A DNA stretch of 64,000 nt from Thioclava sp. SK-1 (GCF_001705665.1 NZ_MDHA01000031.1:1-64000); one strand, 5' to 3'. Positions 42,989-52,039 are shown, counted from the first letter of the stretch. Numbers and translations are program-made. The notes: a model not told the origin generated them from the sequence alone.

Positions 42989-44293
42989 TCACGGCCGGCT
43001 GGCCAGCATATCGGGAACGACACTGACGATCCCCGGATACAGTGCAATTAGCAAGACAAACGCCGCCATAATGGCAAAGAACGGCGCGGTGGCGCGGGTG
43101 ACACGGCCCATACTGTCACCCGTCAGCCGTTGAATCACCGTCAGGTTAAACCCAACCGGCGGCGAGATCTGCGCCATCTCCACCACAATCACGATGAAAA
43201 TACCAAACCACACTTTGTCATAGCCTGCAGCCACCACCAGCGGCAATGTGATCGGCAAAGTCATGACGATGATGCCCAGACCCTCCATGACCATGCCAAG
43301 GATGATATAAAACACAAGCAACACCGCGATCAGCATCAGCGGCGGCATGCCCCAGCTTTGGATCTCGGCGGCGATGAACCGGGGCAGACCCAAATAGCCG
43401 ATGGCCGTCGACAGGACCATTGCCCCCACCATGATCAGCCCGATCATCGCGCAGCTTTCCGCCGCCTGTCGCGCGGCTTGCACCAAACCCGGCAGCGAAA
43501 GCTTACGCTGCGCAAAGCCGATCACCACCGCGCCCAAAACGCCCACCGCCGCCGCTTCGGTCGGGGAGGCGATCCCGCCATACATCGACCCGATCACGGC
43601 AAAAATCAGCAATAGCAATGGCCCCAGATCCTTTAACGCGACCAGCTTTTCCCATAGGGTTGTGGGCGGCGGTGCCTCACCCACCTGTTCGGGATGCATC
43701 AACGCACGGATCCCGATATAGCCCATATAGCCCAACGCAAGCAGCGCACCGGGCAAAATCCCAGCCATAAACAACCGCAGCACAGATTCTTCGGCCATCA
43801 CACCATAGATGATCATAATGGTCGAAGGCGGAATCAAGAACCCCAATGTGCCCGACCCAGCCAAAGAGCCAATGACCAGATTGCGGTCATAACCACGCTT
43901 TAACAGCTCTGACGCGGTGATCCGGCCCACGGTGACGGTCGTGGCCGCCGATGATCCGCAAACAGAGGCAAATAACGTGCAACCCAGCACATTGATATGG
44001 CACAATCGGCCCGGCACGCGGCGCAGCCATGGCGACAGACCTGTGAAAAGGGCCTCGGAAATTTTGGTGCGAAACAGCACTTCGGCCATTAGGATGAACA
44101 AGGGAAGGGCCAACAGCTCGGTCGAGGACAAGACATTCCACGCCTGCTGCGCCAGAAGTTTCAAGAAGGGCATTTGCGGGCGGAATAGCTCTAACAGGCC
44201 ACCTGCCGTGCCCAGCAACCCAAGCCCGATCCAAACGCCGGACCCCAACAGCAGCACCATCAGCCCCAGCAGGGCAAGCAGCGTTTTGGTCAT
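42989..44293 (-). CDS. TRAP transporter large permease subunit, DctM type
   Basis: The 434-residue membrane protein has the DctM motif GFLIPPS near residue 152 and QISPPVGFN near residue 388. A GAGAAGGA site precedes the ATG. Its gene is followed by pxpB. The importer probably feeds the 5-oxoprolinase and carbamoylase enzymes, so a cyclic amide such as 5-oxoproline or a related acid is a candidate (inference). Confidence 0.93.
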   Translation of the reverse strand: MTKTLLALLGLMVLLLGSGVWIGLGLLGTAGGLLELFRPQMPFLKLLAQQAWNVLSSTELLALPLFILMAEVLFRTKISEALFTGLSPWLRRVPGRLCHINVLGCTLFASVCGSSAATTVTVGRITASELLKRGYDRNLVIGSLAGSGTLGFLIPPSTIMIIYGVMAEESVLRLFMAGILPGALLALGYMGYIGIRALMHPEQVGEAPPPTTLWEKLVALKDLGPLLLLIFAVIGSMYGGIASPTEAAAVGVLGAVVIGFAQRKLSLPGLVQAARQAAESCAMIGLIMVGAMVLSTAIGYLGLPRFIAAEIQSWGMPPLMLIAVLLVFYIILGMVMEGLGIIVMTLPITLPLVVAAGYDKVWFGIFIVIVVEMAQISPPVGFNLTVIQRLTGDSMGRVTRATAPFFAIMAAFVLLIALYPGIVSVVPDMLASRP

Positions 44294-44330
44294 TGGTGAA
44301 ATCCTTCTCTCGTCAGCGCAACGGCTGGAA

Positions 44331-44861
44331 TTATTCTAGGCCGATGCCGGTCGACAGGGTCTCGCCGCGCATCAAACGCAGCAATTGCGCGACACATTGG
44401 GCGCATAGAACCACCGCACCAAAAGCGACCAACGATTGCGGATAGACCAACGGCGTGCGCATCACCGTGGAAGAGGTCGACCCACGCATCGCTGACAGCC
44501 ACGTCATATCAATCAACGCCCAAGCCAACACGGCACAGCACATAATCGCCACCGCACAGGCGGCAATTTCAACACCATGCGCAATGCGTGGCGGCATTTT
44601 TTCCAGCGCGGCGGTGACACGCACATGCGCCCCAGATTTTAACGCGCTGGCAGAGCCAAGCATAAAGCTGGCCCCCATCAGATAGGCCGAATAATCCCAT
44701 GAAAACCCAAGCGACGCACCAAACAGATTGCGCGATGTTACCTCGGCCAGGATCAGCACAAAGATCCCCAACAGGCACAACCCCGCGATCAGATTGCCAA
44801 AGGCCGTGATCCGGTCAACCGGCGCAATGAAATAGCGGAAACGATCTGGGTGATGTGACAA
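44331..44861 (-). CDS. TRAP transporter small permease subunit, DctQ type (TTG start)
   Basis: The 176-residue protein has four predicted helices and the EVTSRNLFG segment after helix one that is typical for DctQ. The first usable codon is TTG at 44861 (MSHHPDRF), with an AGGAG site upstream and no ATG nearby in frame. It is separated from dctP by 109 bp containing a strong hairpin. Confidence 0.88.
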   Translation of the reverse strand: MSHHPDRFRYFIAPVDRITAFGNLIAGLCLLGIFVLILAEVTSRNLFGASLGFSWDYSAYLMGASFMLGSASALKSGAHVRVTAALEKMPPRIAHGVEIAACAVAIMCCAVLAWALIDMTWLSAMRGSTSSTVMRTPLVYPQSLVAFGAVVLCAQCVAQLLRLMRGETLSTGIGLE

Positions 44862-44889
44862 ATGCCGCTCCTATTGGTGGGGATTTGGT

Positions 44890-44926
44890 GCCGGCATCCC
44901 GCTTTAGGGGAGGGTGGGATGCCGGC
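44890..44926 (-). other. Strong hairpin between dctP and dctQ genes
   Basis: Perfect 11-bp arms GCCGGCATCCC (44890-44900) and GGGATGCCGGC (44916-44926) with a 15-base loop lie in the gap. It is the strongest of the hairpins found after binding-protein genes in this window and can reduce read-through to the membrane subunits. Confidence 0.6.
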
Positions 44927-44970
44927 GGCAGCCCCGTTTTCACCGGGCCGCATGACGTTGAGCGGCAGCG

Positions 44971-45954
44971 TTAGTTACGAACCGCAAGGTAATCGTCAAT
45001 GTAGGGGGCGGCCTCTGGCACGCGCTCTTTGAACGCGTCCCACAGCGGTTTGGCTTTTTCCAACAAGGCCGCTTGCAGTTCTGGCGATGGCGCGGTGACG
45101 GTCATGCCATTTTCTTCCAAAATCGCGATTTTCTTGGCGTCTTCCTCAGCAGAGTTCTTCCAGAACTGGCCTTCCAGCTGATGTGCCGTGGCTTCAATTG
45201 CCGCCTGATCTTCTGCGGACAGCGCATTCCACGCGTCAAGATTGACCGTGACAATATTGGACGAGGCCTGCCAGTTGAAGCTGTTCATGTAATCCATGAA
45301 CTCCCAAAACGCACCATCGACACCGGAGGAGGAGGATGTGGTCACGCCCTTGATCGTGCCCGCTGCAAGCGAGGGGATGACCTCCCCCCATGGCATTTGC
45401 AATGGCGCAGCGCCCAAGGCCTTGAAGAACGCATCGCCATTGGCATCGACCACACGAATGGTGAGCCCAGCCAGATCTTCAATCGTGTTGATCTGATTGG
45501 GGGAATATACTGCCTGACCAGGCCATGGCACCATGTACAACAGCTTTTGGTTCATGCTTTCCGCGATCTCTTCGATCTTGGGGCGATAGAATTTATGCAG
45601 CAAAGCCAGATCGGGTAATGTCGGCGCAAGATAGGGCAGCGTTTCCACGCCAAGCGCGGGGTTTTCACCGACTTGCTGGCTCATCAAAATATCTGCGATT
45701 GGCACCAACCCATCACGCACGGCCGCCATGCCCTCTGGCCCTTTGATGCCCAACGCGCCGCCCGAATGCACGGTGATGTTGACCTCTCCATCCGTGGCCT
45801 CTTTGACCGCATCGGCAAAGGTCATCGCATTTTGCGTGTGGAAATTCCCTTCTGGCCAGACCACCGACATATCCCAGGTGGTTTCCGCCAGCGCAGCTGT
45901 ACCCACAGTAGAGGCCAAAATCCCGGCCAGAACAAATTTACGTCCCTGAAGCAT
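44971..45954 (-). CDS. TRAP transporter periplasmic substrate-binding protein, DctP type
   Basis: The 327-residue protein has a signal peptide (MLQGRKFVLAGILASTVGTAALA) and the DctP fold with LTIRVVDANG (about 164-173), whose arginine normally contacts the substrate carboxylate. It opens a ten-gene operon reaching to 36579. Its upstream region, shared with the divergent pxpA gene, holds a direct repeat at 46011-46031. Confidence 0.92.
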   Translation of the reverse strand: MLQGRKFVLAGILASTVGTAALAETTWDMSVVWPEGNFHTQNAMTFADAVKEATDGEVNITVHSGGALGIKGPEGMAAVRDGLVPIADILMSQQVGENPALGVETLPYLAPTLPDLALLHKFYRPKIEEIAESMNQKLLYMVPWPGQAVYSPNQINTIEDLAGLTIRVVDANGDAFFKALGAAPLQMPWGEVIPSLAAGTIKGVTTSSSSGVDGAFWEFMDYMNSFNWQASSNIVTVNLDAWNALSAEDQAAIEATAHQLEGQFWKNSAEEDAKKIAILEENGMTVTAPSPELQAALLEKAKPLWDAFKERVPEAAPYIDDYLAVRN

Positions 45955-46010
45955 TGTCTATCCCTGTTATCGACTGTTTTTATGGCCACGAAACGCGGCT
46001 TGAGATTTCA

Positions 46011-46031
46011 GTATACCGCCTGTATTCCGCC
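46011..46031. promoter_or_regulatory. Direct repeat in the divergent TRAP/pxpA promoter
   Basis: GTATACCGCC (46011-46020) and GTATTCCGCC (46022-46031) are repeated with an 11-bp period, one helical turn. It is a candidate site for one of the two GntR regulators encoded in the operon. Confidence 0.4.
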
Positions 46032-46132
46032 GAGAAGACGACAGGCCCGAACTTTGATCGCAAAGCGCAAGGTGACTATTAAATGGGCGAAAATTATGCG
46101 CTTTGCGCAAATTACCCGCGATAGGAGATACT

Positions 46133-46897
46133 ATGACCCGGACACTCGATCTGAATTGCGACATGGGCGAAAGCTTTGGCGCCTATACAGTTGGCGATGA
46201 TGCGGCGATGCTGGAACTGGTCAGCACGGCCAATATCGCCTGCGGCTTTCATGCTGGCGATCCGGTGGTGATGCGCCGCACGATCGAACTTGCGCGCAAA
46301 AATGGTGTGGCGGTGGGGGCGCATCCTTCATTTGCCGATCTTTATGGGTTTGGACGGCGACGGATCAGCGGCGAAAACCCTGCGGATTTGGAAACCCAGC
46401 TGATTTATCAGATCATCGCGATGCGCGGTATGTGTGATCTGGCAGGCCATCCGATGACCCATGTGAAAACCCATGGCGCCCTGGGCAATATGGCGGCGGT
46501 GGATGCCGATCTGGCGGCACTATGTGTGCGGGCAGTTGCGGCGGTGGATCCCGCCTTGGTCTATGTCTCATTGCCCTATTCGCAAACCTACGCCGCAGCA
46601 GAAAAGGCTGGCCTGCGCGTGGCGTGCGAAATCTATGCCGATCGCACCTATACTGACCAAGGCGAGCTGACACCGCGCAGCCAAGACGGTGCCGTCATCC
46701 ACGATCCCACACAAAGCCTGGATCAGGTGCTGGAGATGGTGGTGAACGGGGTGATCCCAACCACGGGGGGACAAAAATTGCCGGTGGAACCTGCAACGCT
46801 ATGCGTGCATGGCGATACGCCCGGCGCGGTCACAATGGCGCGCACATTGCGCAAAGCGCTGACCGAAAACAGCGTGACCATCGCGGCCTTCGCCTGA
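46133..46897 (+). CDS. pxpA: 5-oxoprolinase subunit A (LamB/YcsF family)
   Basis: The 254-residue protein has the family signature DLNCDMGESFGAY at residues 5-17 and the segment IACGFHAGDP near residue 41. PxpA is the hydrolytic part of the three-part 5-oxoprolinase. The ATG at 46133 follows a TAGGAGA site. It is divergent from the operon holding pxpB and pxpC, an arrangement that lets one intergenic operator control all three subunits. Confidence 0.9.
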   Translation: MTRTLDLNCDMGESFGAYTVGDDAAMLELVSTANIACGFHAGDPVVMRRTIELARKNGVAVGAHPSFADLYGFGRRRISGENPADLETQLIYQIIAMRGMCDLAGHPMTHVKTHGALGNMAAVDADLAALCVRAVAAVDPALVYVSLPYSQTYAAAEKAGLRVACEIYADRTYTDQGELTPRSQDGAVIHDPTQSLDQVLEMVVNGVIPTTGGQKLPVEPATLCVHGDTPGAVTMARTLRKALTENSVTIAAFA

Positions 46898-46906
46898 TCA
46901 AACCCG

Positions 46907-46951
46907 TGCACCCTGCCCTGCGCGGCCTTTGCCAGCGCCTGGCAGGGTGCA
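46907..46951 (+). terminator. Hairpin after pxpA
   Basis: Perfect 11-bp arms TGCACCCTGCC (46907-46917) and GGCAGGGTGCA (46941-46951) with a 23-base loop lie just after the pxpA stop. There is no T run, so it may be a Rho-dependent or mRNA-protecting hairpin. Confidence 0.5.
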
Positions 46952-47329
46952 TCCGGCCTAGCCCGAGGCGTGGCGCGAATCAAACAGCGATGTCCAACGC
47001 GCCTTGGGCCTGTTTGGGCCTCAAACCCGTCGAAATGCGTCATTTCTTCACGCCAGCACGGCGGCGGCCCGCCGCCCCATGGCCCCAATGCCTGTGCCAT
47101 CGTCAGATTATGCGGATTGTTTTGCGCGATAGAAAGATGCTCAGGATCTTCTCACTGTCTTCATCCAGTGTGTATTTGGACAGTCGACGATGTCGGCGGT
47201 GCCACCTGACTTCCGAATATGCGCGCGGGCAATATGGATGTCGTCCGCATGGGCGACACGCATCCCGATGCATTCAGCTGTGCCCGCCTTGGCCGTGTTT
47301 AGCATCAATACAATGCTGTGATGGCAAGA
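46952..47329 (-). other. Decayed coding sequence, not identified
   Basis: About 380 bp without an intact gene. On the minus strand the fragments GTGIGAMGRRAAAVLA, EEMTHFDGF and LFDSRHASG appear in different frames, and AECIGMRVAHADDI and GGTADIVDC appear near 47200-47300. They look like pieces of a former gene with frameshifts, but no family can be named with confidence. Confidence 0.35.
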
Positions 47330-47820
47330 TCACATCAGGGATCTGGCCTTTCCAAATGTCGCAAAATTGCGCGGCGCAGCCGTAGACAAATTATTATACC
47401 CCTCTGCGATAACCTGCTCAGCATTGGCCCTTGTCACATGTGGATGAGCGCAGCCGCCTTTGCCTTGGCTAGAATGTCACGCTTGGCAGCGACCATATCG
47501 GGATGTTCATATTGTCGTGGACAGCCAGGTTGCTGTGACAGATCCCCCTCTCCCACCATGATCGCGCCCAAGACCCGGCACCTGTAAAATCTCATCCAAA
47601 TCTTCAATTGCCTCTACGCTTTCGATCATCATGATTGCCATTATCTCCCCTTCGGGAACCAAGGGCTCAACATCGGCACGGACGTAGTATTCCGGCACGC
47701 TTAAACCCCAATAGCGCAAGGCGACTTTGGGCGCATCGCCGCGACTGCCATTTAGGGGCATAATTGGGGCCCGTTTTGGCCCGCGCATAACGACACGCCG
47801 CCACCGCGTTCAGCGCCTGC
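47330..47820 (-). pseudogene. HpcH/HpaI aldolase pseudogene
   Basis: The minus strand encodes pieces of an HpcH/HpaI-type (2-keto-3-deoxy acid) aldolase in several frames. In order they are QALNAVAACRY, then ALRYWGLSVPEYYVRADV and IMMIESVEAIEDLDEILQ, then GAIMVGEGDLS, and at the end HPHVTRANAEQVIAEGY and a natural stop at 47330. Frameshifts lie near 47568 and 47445, and the N-terminal third is lost. The metal-ligand Glu in MMIESVEA is still visible. The gene cannot make a working enzyme. Confidence 0.75.
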
Positions 47821-47868
47821 TGATGGCCATATGTTTACGGTCTTTGGCGGCTGTCTTACCGGTTGCAG

Positions 47869-48042
47869 AGCCGCCAGATAGGGGGCCTTGGCGGCCGTGA
47901 AGGCCGCGTAAGGATTGGCCGCTAAATCAGGGTGGCGTTCCAGAAACTCCCCCTTGATCGCCAAACAACTGTGGATCGGAAACACCCCGTCCTTGGCAAA
48001 AACCTGCGCATCCAACGTGGTCGGGTCATCGAACAGATCGCG
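47869..48042 (-). pseudogene. Fragment of a 4,5-dihydroxyphthalate-decarboxylase/binding-protein-like gene
   Basis: A 58-codon stretch reads VFPIHSCLAIKGEFLERHP and DLAANPYAAFTAAKAPYLA, which recalls the C-terminal half of the 4,5-dihydroxyphthalate decarboxylase family, itself related to NMT1-type periplasmic binding proteins. No start and no adjoining N-terminal half are found. A second remnant of the same family lies at 51469-51888. Confidence 0.5.
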
Positions 48043-48164
48043 CCGGTTGTCATGGAATACGCCCGCACGCCAATGAAATCGCGCGTCGCACCCGGAACAG
48101 GGATCGCACCGGACTTGATCGCTACCGGGGCTGCGCGCGTCTGCGCCCCAAAGCGAGGACTGAC

Positions 48165-48991
48165 ATGCCAACATCCAGCCGCTGGGCCATCTTTGGTAAC
48201 AAAGGATATCCAAGTTTTCTGGCTGCACTGTTTTTCAACGGGCTGTCTGTGCAAATCCAAACGGTTTCTGTGGGCTGGCAGCTGTATGATCTGACCCGTG
48301 ATCCGATGGATTTGGCATGGGTTGGCCTGTCACAATTCATGCCTGCCTTGCTGCTCGTCTGAATCACAGGATCGGCTAGCGGGCCGGCTCCCAAGGCGCG
48401 AGCTGATGCGAATATGTTTGACAGTGATGGCTGGGATCTCATTGGCGTTTTTGATGCTGACGCGCACGAATGTGCTGTCACCGGGATATGTATTTGCGCT
48501 TATGGCGTTATTTGGCACGACACGGGCATTTTATCACCCGGTGCGGAAATCCTTGGCCCCCAATATCGTTGCGCCCCAGCATCTGCCCGGCGCGTTGGCG
48601 CTGCACGGTGCTGCGTGCAAAGTTTAGAGGATCGTCGGTCCGGTTCTTGGGGGTGTCTTATACGGTATTCCGCCGCAGACGGCCTATGCTGTGGCTGTCC
48701 GCGTTGTCGCTGACCGCTTTGGGCGGGACGGACATGATCAGCGTGGTGATCCGATCTTCGCTGGTACAGCTGAACACACCCGACCAGTTGCGCGGCCGTG
48801 TCAGCGCAGCCAACATATTGTTCATCGGCGCCTCGAATGAGCTGGGCACATTTCGCGCGGGCAGTATGGCGGCCATTCTTGGCCCGGTGATTGCTGTCGT
48901 GGGGGGCGGGGTCACTGCCCTATTGGTCCGCGTGGCATGGATGCGACTTTTCCCAGGACTGATCCGCGCAGACAAATTGGATCAATCCTAA
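48165..48991 (+). pseudogene. MFS transporter pseudogene
   Basis: The N-terminal part (MPTSSRWAIFGNKGYPSF and following) ends at an in-frame TGA at 48360. The downstream parts LSPGYVFALMALFGTTRAFY, RIVGPVLGGVLYG and NTPDQLRGRVSAANILFIGA lie in other frames. These segments belong to the enterobactin-exporter-like MFS group. Several frameshifts and deletions prevent function. Confidence 0.75.
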
Positions 48992-49120
48992 ATCACCGCG
49001 CAAATAGCTATACGTGCCGCATAATATCCAATTGGCCCGTCATGCCACGCGCATTTCACCATTGTGCGAAGTTAATTTTCGAGATTTCAGAAAATATCAA
49101 ATTCCTTCACTGCAGGGTCC

Positions 49121-49781
49121 ATTCCCGAGCTGGAGCGCTGCGTCAACGAGCTGGGATTTGTCGCCTTCAATCTTAACCCCGATCCCCGGCGACGGCCATT
49201 GGATTGATCCTTTCGTGACTGATCGATCATGGTATCCGCTATATGAGAAATTGATCGAATTGGACGTACCCGCGATGATCCATTTTTTCGGATCGTGCAA
49301 TCCGAATTTCCATGGCACGGGCGCGCATTAGATCAATGGGGACACCACGGTATTCATGCAATTTCTGCTGTCGGATCTGTTCAAGGACCTGCCGCAATTG
49401 CGCATGGTCATCCCCAATGGCAGCGGGGCAGTTCCTTACCACTGGGGTCGCTATCGTGGCTTGGCACAGGATCCGGGCCGTCCCCAGCTGGCCGAAGCCC
49501 TGATGGAGAATGCCTTCTTCTACACTTGTGTCTATCATCAACCCGGCGTTACGTTGCTGAATGAGGTGATCCCGATAAAGAATATCCTGTTTGGGTCAGA
49601 AATGGTCGGCGCCGTGCGCTTTGTCGATCCGGAAACGGGCCCCTATTTCGATGATACTCGCCGCTATATTGAGGCGCTGGCCCTGTCACCCGAGGCTCGT
49701 CGCGCGATTTTTGAAGGCAAGGGCCGGCGGGTTTATCCAAGTCTGGACGCCCTGCTAAAGGCAATGGAGACCGCAGCATGA
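49121..49781 (+). pseudogene. ligJ: 4-oxalomesaconate hydratase pseudogene, amidohydrolase (LigJ) type
   Basis: The C-terminal two thirds of a LigJ-type amidohydrolase can be read: IPELERCVNELGFVAFNLNP in one frame, then LDVPAMIHFFGSCNPNF, FMQFLLSDLFKDLPQLRMVI and NILFGSEMVGAVRFVDPETG in the next. There is a frameshift near 49190 and an in-frame TAG at 49330 where the family has a Tyr. The first third is missing. The stop overlaps the ThDP-enzyme ATG (ATGA), which shows a former operon. LigJ catalyses the same step as the intact GalB-type protein at 4430-5161. Confidence 0.78.
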
Positions 49782-51448
49782 ACATGACACGCACCGCCGC
49801 ACAGATCCTTGTAGATCAGTTGGTGATACAAGGTGTGAACCGCGTTTTCTGCGTCCCCGGCGAAAGCTTTCTGGCGGTATTGGACGCGCTGTATGACAGT
49901 GGAATTCAGATCGTAACCTGCCGTCACGAAGGCGGTGCCGCGATGATGGCAGAAGCCTATGGTAAGCTAACTCGCCGCCCCGGCGTCCTGTTTTGTTCGC
50001 GGGGTCCGGGGGCAACCAATGCGTCATCAGGGCTGCATGTGGCCATTCAGGATTCAACGCCGATGATTATGTTTATCGGACAAAATCCGCGCCATGTGAT
50101 GACCCGCGAAGGATTCCAGGAGGTCGACTACCGTCTGATGTTCGCCACGCAGGCCAAAGCGGTTTTGCAGTTGGAAGACGCAGCACGCACCGCAGAATAT
50201 GTCACGCGCGCGTTTCAGCTTGCGATTTCGGGCCGCCCTGGCCCTGTCGTGATCCCACTGCCCGAAGATATGCTGGCAGATCATGCCACCTGCATGGATG
50301 GCAAACCTGCCGTCGCCCCGCAATCGGGTCCGACCCCTACCGCGGTGACGCAGGTGCGCGATGCCATCGCACGCGCCCGGCAACCCATTGTCATGCTTGG
50401 CGGCTCAGGCTGGACCCAAGAGGCCGTGGCCGCGTTTCGCAGCTTTGCCGAAGCCAGCAATCTGCCCGTTTGCGCCAGTTTCCGTCGGCAGGATTTGCTG
50501 GACAACACCAGCCCAAGCTATATCGGGGAGATTGGATTGGGCGTGAATCCCAAACTGGCCGCGCGGGTGAAAAATGCAGACTTGCTGTTGGTTATCGGCG
50601 CACGTTTAGGCGAGATCGGCACAAATGGCTACACGATCATGCAGGCCCCCTGCCCCGCGCAGCGTTTGATCCATATCTACCCGGCGGGCGATGATATCGG
50701 TCATGTCTATCAGCCCGATATGGCCGTTGTGTCAAACCCGGCTGAATTCGTTCACAGCCTGGTCGCGAATGGTCCTGTCAGCGGAACATGGGCCGGGTAT
50801 CGCAAAGCGGCTCGCATGGAATTTGAGGATTGGACCGCCCCGCGCACTAGCCCCGGCAGCATTCAAATGTGCGAAATCATGGGCTGGATTGATACCCACC
50901 TTCCCGCAGATACGATTTATACCAATGGTGCGGGTAATTTCAGCGTCTGGCTGCACAGGTTCCATCGCTACCGCTACTTTGGCACGCAGGTAGCCCCGAT
51001 CTGTGGCTCTATGGGATATGGTGTGCCCGCTGCACTGGCAGCGGCCTTTGCAAAGCCGCAGTCGACCGTGATTTGCATCGCCGGCGATGGCGATTTTCAA
51101 ATGACGGGAACGGAATTGGCCACCGCCGCAGCACATGGTTTGAAAATTCGTATCCTGATCTTGAACAACGGAATGCTGGGCACCATCCGCATGCATCAAG
51201 AACGCCATTACCCCGGCCGAGTATCAGCCACAGATCTATCAGCCGGCAATCCCGATTTTACTGCCTTTTCGAAGGCCTATGGGGCCTATGCCGAGCGTGT
51301 TGAAACCACACAGGATTTTGCCGCTGCCTTCGGTCGCGCCGATGCCCATAACGGCCCGGCAGTGTTAGAGATCATGATCGACCCAGAGGCATTGACCCCG
51401 GCACTGACATTGACCCAAACGCGTGAACAGGCATTGAGTTTCGGCTGA
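49778..51448 (+). CDS. Thiamine-diphosphate-dependent enzyme, acetolactate-synthase-like
   Basis: The 556-residue protein has the three-domain ThDP layout. The N-terminal PYR domain carries the catalytic Glu51 in CRHEGGAAMMAEAYG. A central domain follows, and the C-terminal PP domain has GDGDFQMTGTELATAA and NNGMLGTIR, the GDG-N metal and ThDP motif. It resembles acetolactate synthase large subunits and related 2-keto acid decarboxylases. No regulatory subunit gene is present, so a catabolic decarboxylase or carboligase role is plausible. Its frame is intact although the gene upstream is broken. Confidence 0.87.
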   Translation: MNMTRTAAQILVDQLVIQGVNRVFCVPGESFLAVLDALYDSGIQIVTCRHEGGAAMMAEAYGKLTRRPGVLFCSRGPGATNASSGLHVAIQDSTPMIMFIGQNPRHVMTREGFQEVDYRLMFATQAKAVLQLEDAARTAEYVTRAFQLAISGRPGPVVIPLPEDMLADHATCMDGKPAVAPQSGPTPTAVTQVRDAIARARQPIVMLGGSGWTQEAVAAFRSFAEASNLPVCASFRRQDLLDNTSPSYIGEIGLGVNPKLAARVKNADLLLVIGARLGEIGTNGYTIMQAPCPAQRLIHIYPAGDDIGHVYQPDMAVVSNPAEFVHSLVANGPVSGTWAGYRKAARMEFEDWTAPRTSPGSIQMCEIMGWIDTHLPADTIYTNGAGNFSVWLHRFHRYRYFGTQVAPICGSMGYGVPAALAAAFAKPQSTVICIAGDGDFQMTGTELATAAAHGLKIRILILNNGMLGTIRMHQERHYPGRVSATDLSAGNPDFTAFSKAYGAYAERVETTQDFAAAFGRADAHNGPAVLEIMIDPEALTPALTLTQTREQALSFG

Positions 51449-51468
51449 TAGGCAAATTGAATAACACA

Positions 51469-51888
51469 TTATAACGCGTTACGATTTGCCTCAATCCCGT
51501 AAGGCGTGGCGTTGATCGGATCGTCATAGCCTGCACTCTCCCGGCTTTGAACCAACATCCTCCAGACCTCTTCTACAATATCGGGGCGTTGATCACATAG
51601 CGCATTGGGCACCACCAGATAGTGATTGGGTGGCACCAAGTGATTGCGGTCATACCTTGCCAATGCGGCGGCATGCGCGTCCGGGATCAGGGGTTAATCG
51701 GTGGAACCATTGGCATAGCGATGCGCCTGCAAACACGTTCCTACTGCGATTTCAGAAATATCGAATTTTCTCTGCCGTAACATATCCTTGAACCCAGCAT
51801 GAGAATTTTTCAGCCTTGCGAATTTAAAGGACACATGATCCGACACAATCCTTACCTTCGGAAAGAGCGCCAACGCCTGCGGCCTCCA
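51469..51888 (-). pseudogene. Binding-protein/dihydroxyphthalate-decarboxylase-like pseudogene
   Basis: The N-terminal piece (51694-51888) reads KVRIVSDHVSFKFARLKN and FDISEIAVGTCLQAHRYA. The C-terminal piece (51469-51663) reads HLVPPNHYLVVPNALC and PYGIEANRNAL. The middle half of the gene is missing and stops interrupt the junction. The pieces match the 4,5-dihydroxyphthalate-decarboxylase/NMT1-like fold. Confidence 0.55.
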
Positions 51889-51934
51889 TCGCCTGAAATT
51901 ATTTCCGAAAGGGATCCGAAAGAGAAAGTAGCGT

Positions 51935-52039
51935 TCCCCCTGACCAATCCGAACGGATTCCGCAGATTGGCGCATCAGGATATCGCGCGGTATCGGGCGA
52001 AACTATATGCGGGTGAACATCAATAACAAGGTCTGACAT
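51935..52039 (-). pseudogene. N-terminal fragment of an amidohydrolase-2 family gene
   Basis: The piece MSDLVIDVHPHIVSPDTARY followed by RSDWS matches the start of amidohydrolase-2 enzymes. Its metal motif is in VHPHIV. It then runs into the neighbouring remnant without a remaining barrel. Confidence 0.55.

Noticed and set aside
47507-47788. Intact HpcH/HpaI aldolase
   Set aside because: The open part covers only a third of the family, and the remainder continues in other frames.
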